Of a DNA stretch of 64,000 bases, positions 63,383 to 64,000 are shown in pieces (position 1 is the first letter of the stretch; each line of letters starts with the position of its first letter). Source of the stretch: Dyella monticola (GTDB lineage Bacteria > Pseudomonadota > Gammaproteobacteria > Xanthomonadales > Rhodanobacteraceae); contig NZ_QRBE01000004.1 of NCBI RefSeq assembly GCF_003363155.1, forward strand, positions 158,003-222,002, read 5' to 3'. The position numbers were made by a program, and so were the translations under genes. The notes below the pieces were generated by a model. That model was given only the letters and a program-made list of their open reading frames with translations, was not told where the DNA came from and made no database searches.

Positions 63383-63560
63383 ACAGAAAAACGGGCCGCC
63401 CAAAGGCGGCCCGGTCGGGCGTCGGCTTCCATGCTGGTAGGGGTCCCTACCGGACGCCAAGGACATCCCGGCAGCTCTTTTATCGCATAGCCTGACCGTC
63501 ACTGCACCTTCACGATGCACCTCACAGACCAGCTGACCCAGACAGACCACATGAAGGGCG
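63383..63560 (-). ncRNA. Conserved structured element, copy 2 (candidate small RNA with terminator)
   Basis: The copy lies in the 341-nt gap at 63346-63686, in which no plus-strand gene was found. Its minus strand ends with GGGCCGCC, TTTG, GGCGGCCC, then GTTTTTCTG. Relative to copy 1 at 46118-46300, the terminator loop differs by one base and the inner hairpin apex by one base, while all paired bases are kept. Divergence rises toward 63560. Both copies stand just upstream of MASE1 genes. Confidence 0.55.
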
Positions 63561-63686
63561 TGCGGCAACATCTTGCAGGGGTTCATGGGCCTGCGCGCTT
63601 CACCAGAACTTCACGGCAAAGGCCTAAGCATGACGCCATTTACGCCCGGGGGTTGGGCGGCAAGGGACTTGATAAGGGGTCAAGTG

Positions 63687-64000
63687 ATGGGGAAAGGAAC
63701 ACGCGGGAGCACGTTTGGGCGTTATGCCATCGTGGCTATCGTCTACGGGATAAGCGTCTCGCTTTTTCGGCAGATTTCGATCTCGCACTGGCTCGTCATG
63801 TGCGGCTTCGACTTGACCGTGTTGCTCCTGACGCCCTATCGCTATTGGCCCGCGCTTTTCGTAGGCGAGTTCTTTCAACTACTCGTCAAGAGTATTCAGT
63901 GTTTCGATCAATTCGGGTGGCTCTGGTCAGTCCAGAACCTCCTGCCCACGCTGCTCGTCATGGCACCGCTGGTTTGGGTGGCGCGAGAACGTTGGCACGT
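63687..64000 (+). CDS. MASE1-domain membrane protein, 5' part (paralogue of 46462)
   Basis: The first 104 codons of a gene that continues past the window. SISHWLVMCGFDLTVLLL and TPYRYWPALFVGEFFQLL match the MASE1 start of the protein from 46462 (SFSHWDLVAGLEL, PYRYWAALAVGEF) at modest identity, so the duplication is old. The ATG at 63687 follows AAGGGG. Whether it too ends in a degenerate ATPase domain cannot be seen here. Confidence 0.75.
   Translation, partial: MGKGTRGSTFGRYAIVAIVYGISVSLFRQISISHWLVMCGFDLTVLLLTPYRYWPALFVGEFFQLLVKSIQCFDQFGWLWSVQNLLPTLLVMAPLVWVARERWH

Larger units (their letters stand above)
38806..64000. mobile_element. Integrated genomic island at tRNA-Ile (right end outside window)
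   Basis: A tyrosine integrase starts within 190 nt of the tRNA 3' end, the classic arrangement for islands that use a tRNA as attachment site. Everything after it is accessory: DUF932 and XRE genes of plasmid or phage type, duplicated modules, broken genes, an RHS protein and many unknowns. No second copy of the tRNA end was found in the window, and no conjugation genes are visible, so the type of element (ICE, IME or prophage remnant) and its right boundary are unknown. Confidence 0.7.

Noticed and set aside
38806-64000. CRISPR array or insertion sequence in the island
   Set aside because: No regularly spaced short repeats and no transposase or terminal inverted repeats were seen; the duplications are long, gene-containing segments.

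Overview
The window looks like a chromosome segment of a high-GC gammaproteobacterium, most likely Xanthomonadales and probably Rhodanobacteraceae (Dyella/Rhodanobacter-like). This rests on the housekeeping set and its order (bfd-bfr, erpA, nudC-ampE, purD, tsaC, topA, dprA, a LysM protein, def-fmt-rsmB, dtd, rpoD), the MFS-PlsC fusion protein, and a surface-glycan block rich in ArnT-like transferases. No rRNA gene is present, so the taxonomic call is inference.

Layout. 1-3175: end of a large hybrid sensor kinase. 3478-3554: elongator tRNA-Met. 3734-8965: rppH, a Fur-type iron-storage pair (bfd, bfr), an inner-membrane protein plus bactofilin, erpA, nudC and ampE. 9119-23640: lipid, purine, tRNA-modification, topoisomerase, DNA-uptake (dprA, frameshifted) and peptidoglycan genes, then the translationally coupled def-fmt-rsmB operon. 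23791-34854: LPS or surface polysaccharide genes (two ArnT-like GT39 proteins, several GT2/GT4 transferases, an O-antigen ligase-like protein, a CDP-glycerol transferase-like protein, an LpxL-like acyltransferase). 35257-38335: dtd, rpoD and a SnoaL-like protein.

At 38481-38805 lies a tRNA-Ile(CAU) gene split in its anticodon loop by a 249-nt group I intron, at the same position as the classical Azoarcus tRNA-Ile intron. A P4-type tyrosine integrase follows directly. From there to the right edge the content is accessory: cysteine-rich and glycine-zipper proteins, a DUF932 plasmid/phage-type protein, an XRE regulator with a palindromic operator candidate, coiled-coil lipoproteins, a secreted RHS protein with downstream immunity candidates, an Mrr-like nuclease and several unknown genes. 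I read this as an integrated island whose right end is outside the window.

The most unusual signal in the island is a repeated module. A conserved, apparently structured non-coding element with a terminator on the minus strand occurs at about 46118-46300 and 63383-63560. Each copy sits upstream of a plus-strand gene for a MASE1 membrane protein. The copy that is complete in the window (46462-48021) ends in a degenerate kinase-like ATPase domain. A second duplicated stretch (41897-42234 and 62720-63058: end of a glycine-zipper gene, terminator, start of a DUF932 gene) shows that the right part was built by duplication followed by deletion. It is joined to a truncated hydrogenase-4 subunit B-like gene.
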